A stretch of 8,607 bases of DNA. It comes from an uncultured Collinsella sp. (GTDB taxonomy: Bacteria; Actinomycetota; Coriobacteriia; Coriobacteriales; Coriobacteriaceae). Below are positions 5,808-8,607 of the stretch, piece after piece. A program made the position numbers and the translations under genes. Positions within the stretch are counted from its first letter, which is position 1. Each line of letters starts with the position of its first letter. The notes beneath the pieces are model-generated. The model did no database searches. It saw only the letters and a program-made list of their open reading frames with translations, and was not told where the DNA came from. The stretch lies in contig UQIQ01000068.1 of assembly GCA_900541185.1 (NCBI GenBank), positions 1 to 8,607 of the forward strand, written 5' to 3'.

Positions 5808-6716
5808 ATGGCAAAACAGCTGCCAAAGCGCGACCTTGAGAACGTGGGCCTGGGCGTCACGGGCGCGTGCGTAGCGCTCGTGACGCTTGTCGTTGCCGCG
5901 CTCATCTTTATGGTCGCCCAAAAGGGCCTCTCGGCTTTTGTCAAGGACGGCGTCTCGGTCGTCGAGTTTTTCACCGGCACCAAGTGGGACCTGGCCAACA
6001 CAGCCGAAAACGGCCTGCCCTATACCGGCGCCCTGCCCCTGATCGTCACCTCGTTTGCGGTCATGGTGCTCTCCACGCTTATCGCGCTGCCCATCGCCAT
6101 CGGCTCTGCCATCTTTGCGGTCGAGATTAGCCCTAAGTTTGGCTCTAAGATCTTTCAGCCGCTCATTGAGCTTTTGACCGGCATCCCCTCGGTCGTCTTT
6201 GGCCTGATCGGTTTTCACGTGGTCGTCGGTCTTATGAAGAGCGTTTTCCACGTGAGCACGGGCCTGGGCATCTTGCCCGGCGCCATCGTGCTGGCCGTCA
6301 TGATCCTGCCGACCATGACCACGCTTTCGGTCGATGGCCTGCGCGCCGTGCCCGACGGCTACCGCCAGGGCTCGCTCGCGCTGGGCTACACCCGCTGGCA
6401 GACCATCTGGCACGTGGTGCTCAAGTCCGCCATGCCGTCGCTCATGACCGCGGTTATCTTGGGCATGACCCGCGCCTTTGGCGAGACGCTCGCCGTGCGC
6501 ATGGTCATCGGCGGCATCGAGGCCATGCCGACGTCGCTGCTGTCGCCGGCTTCGACCATCACCACCACGCTCACCACGTCCATGGCAGTCTATGCCGAGG
6601 GCTCGGCCCAAGACGATGTTCTGTGGGCGCTCGGCCTGCTGCTGATGGGCATGAGTCTCATCTTCATCCTGATCATCCACCTTATCGGCCGCAAGGGGGC
6701 GAAGGCTCGTGGCTAG
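5808..6716 (+). CDS. pstC: Phosphate ABC transporter permease PstC
   Basis: This 302-residue inner-membrane protein is one of the two channel subunits of the phosphate importer. Hydrophobic segments lie at roughly 17-37, 76-105, 119-142, 155-175, 211-230 and 271-293, giving six membrane spans. The cytoplasmic EAA loop that docks onto the ATPase is at about 177-210 (DGLRAVPDGYRQGSLALGYT, with the conserved glycine at 193). The segment TGIPSVVFGLIGF (124-136) is typical of Pst permeases. The ATG at 5808 has a GGAAAGG site 6 nt upstream. The gene begins 25 nt after pstS and its last 8 nt overlap the start of pstA. It is told from PstA by its place next to pstS and by its closer match to the PstC pattern. 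Confidence 0.94.
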   Translation: MAKQLPKRDLENVGLGVTGACVALVTLVVAALIFMVAQKGLSAFVKDGVSVVEFFTGTKWDLANTAENGLPYTGALPLIVTSFAVMVLSTLIALPIAIGSAIFAVEISPKFGSKIFQPLIELLTGIPSVVFGLIGFHVVVGLMKSVFHVSTGLGILPGAIVLAVMILPTMTTLSVDGLRAVPDGYRQGSLALGYTRWQTIWHVVLKSAMPSLMTAVILGMTRAFGETLAVRMVIGGIEAMPTSLLSPASTITTTLTTSMAVYAEGSAQDDVLWALGLLLMGMSLIFILIIHLIGRKGAKARG

Positions 6717-7631
6717 CACGCGTATCCACATCGACGAGGCGAGGCTCGGGCGTGTCCAAAAGCAGGACCGCTTCGCCACGGGCGTGTTGACGGCGATCGT
6801 CGCCATCGTCATGCTCATCGTCGTCTCCATGGTGGCCTATATCCTGTTCGAGGGCATCTCGACGCTGTTCCAGCCGGGCTTTCTCACGGAGCCGTCGCGC
6901 GCCAACGGAACGCAGGGCGGCGTGCTCTACCAGCTGTTCGACTCGTTCTACCTGCTGCTGATCACCCTGATCATCTCGGTGCCCATCAGCCTGGGTGGCG
7001 CGGTCTTTTTGGTTGAGTACGCACCCGACGGACCCGTCCGCGACATTGCCTCCACCGCCATCGAGACGCTGTCCTCGCTGCCTTCCATCGTTGTCGGCAT
7101 GTTCGGTTTTCTGGTGTTCTCGGTGCAGCTGGGCTGGAAGTACTCCATCATCTCCGGCGCCGTCGCGCTCACCATGTTCAATATCCCCATTCTGGTGCGC
7201 GTGATCCAGCAGGCGCTCGAGGACGTGCCGCAGGCCCAGCGCGATGCGTGCCTGGCCATGGGCCTCACCCGCTGGGAGGCCACGCTGCACATCCTGATTC
7301 CCGAGGCCATGCCCGCTATCGTGACCGGCATCGTGCTTTCGGCCGGCCGCGTCTTTGGCGAGGCCGCGGCGCTGCTCTTTACCTCGGGCATGAGCTCGCC
7401 GGTTCGCCTCAACTTCTTGAGCCTTAACCTGTCGAGCCCTACTTGCGCCTGGAACGTGTTCCGCCCCGGTGAGTCGCTCGCCGTGCATATCTACAAGATC
7501 TATGGCGAAGGCAGCCCCGAGGCCCAGCAGATCGTTTGGGGTACCGCGGCACTGCTGATGATTTGCGTGCTGCTGTTTAACGTAATCGCCCGCATTGTGG
7601 GCAAGCAACTGGCAAGGAAGATGACGGCCGA

Positions 7632-7635
<4 letters not shown>
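6709..7635 (+). CDS. pstA: Phosphate ABC transporter permease PstA
   Basis: This 308-residue protein is the second channel subunit, paired with PstC. Likely membrane spans are at about 23-48, 73-104, 117-139, 145-165, 203-226 and 274-297. The SLPSIVVGMFGFLVF segment (123-137) is the counterpart of the one in PstC, and the EAA loop lies at 168-204 (ALEDVPQAQRDACLAMGLTR, then LIPEAMP). The start is a GTG at 6709 that overlaps pstC by 8 nt, with a GAAGG 3 nt upstream. This arrangement suggests translational coupling and keeps the two permeases at equal amounts. Its stop overlaps the pstB start codon (ATGA). Confidence 0.93.
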
Positions 7636-8504
<869 letters not shown>

Positions 8505-8560
8505 TCCGGGACATGCTTGAGGCCCGCGGCGGCCACGGTTGCCACGGGACTGATTGGAGA
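8505..8560. other. Genomic tail after pstB, cut by the contig end
   Basis: These 56 nt follow the pstB stop. They contain two GCCACGG units with a 9-nt period (8532-8538, 8541-8547) and GC-rich self-complementary sequence, but no start codon with a ribosome binding site and no T-run. I cannot say whether phoU followed in the genome. Confidence 0.4.
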
Positions 8561-8607
8561 CTGTCTCTTATACACATCTCCGAGCCCACGAGACTCGACG
8601 TCATCTC
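8561..8607 (+). other. Illumina Nextera adapter contamination (not genomic)
   Basis: Positions 8561-8579 read CTGTCTCTTATACACATCT, the 19-bp Tn5 mosaic end used in Nextera libraries. Positions 8580-8594 are CCGAGCCCACGAGAC, the rest of the read-2 transposase adapter. Next come 8 bases in the i7 index position (TCGACGTC, 8595-8602) and ATCTC, the start of the P7 flow-cell sequence. The order and spacing are exactly those of an adapter read-through, so these bases should be trimmed and not annotated as a mobile element. Confidence 0.98.

Noticed and set aside
8561..8579. A Tn5/IS50 mosaic end that could indicate a transposon insertion after pstB
   Set aside because: It is followed by Nextera adapter, an index and P7 sequence, so it is a library artefact.

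Overview
The window looks like the end of a draft contig from a GC-rich gut actinobacterium of the Coriobacteriia, most likely Collinsella or a close relative. The evidence is the strongly GC-ending codon use in positions 1379-8504, the gene content (a DegV protein, a PepV-type dipeptidase, and a phosphate-binding protein with a twin-arginine lipoprotein signal), and the general look of the proteins. This assignment is an inference from protein character; I could not run a search. The last 47 bases (8561-8607) are not genomic. They are an Illumina Nextera transposase adapter with an index, so the real sequence stops at 8560.

Region 1 (1-1378) differs from the rest: it is visibly poorer in GC and mostly non-coding. 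It holds a minus-strand fragment of an archaeo-eukaryotic-type primase of the TOTE conflict-system family (43-777), cut off before the third catalytic motif. About 600 bp without a credible gene follow, including a 229-bp element bounded by 35/36-bp inverted repeats (983-1211). This looks like the worn remains of accessory DNA.

Region 2 (1379-4549) is ordinary chromosome. A degV-type fatty-acid-binding protein gene runs on the minus strand. Divergent from it, a HAD-family phosphatase gene and a PepV-type M20 metallopeptidase gene run on the plus strand, probably as one operon. The shared 156-bp intergenic region holds a small operator-like palindrome. The degV gene and the peptidase gene each end in a member of the same repeat family: a long hairpin with GTTGCGG/CCGCAAC ends and a T-rich tail, oriented the same way relative to its gene. 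The inner base pairs differ between the copies but pairing is kept, so this looks like a dispersed, structure-conserved terminator repeat.

Region 3 (4572-8560) is the high-affinity phosphate uptake operon pstS-pstC-pstA-pstB. The genes are tightly packed: 25 nt between pstS and pstC, an 8-nt overlap between pstC and pstA, and a 4-nt overlap between pstA and pstB. PstS binds phosphate at the outer membrane face, PstC and PstA form the channel, and PstB hydrolyses ATP. A phoU gene would usually follow, but the contig ends 56 nt after pstB.

No new biological system is demonstrated here. The best leads are the covarying terminator repeat pair, the long inverted-repeat element next to the primase remnant, and the adapter artefact, which should be trimmed from the record.
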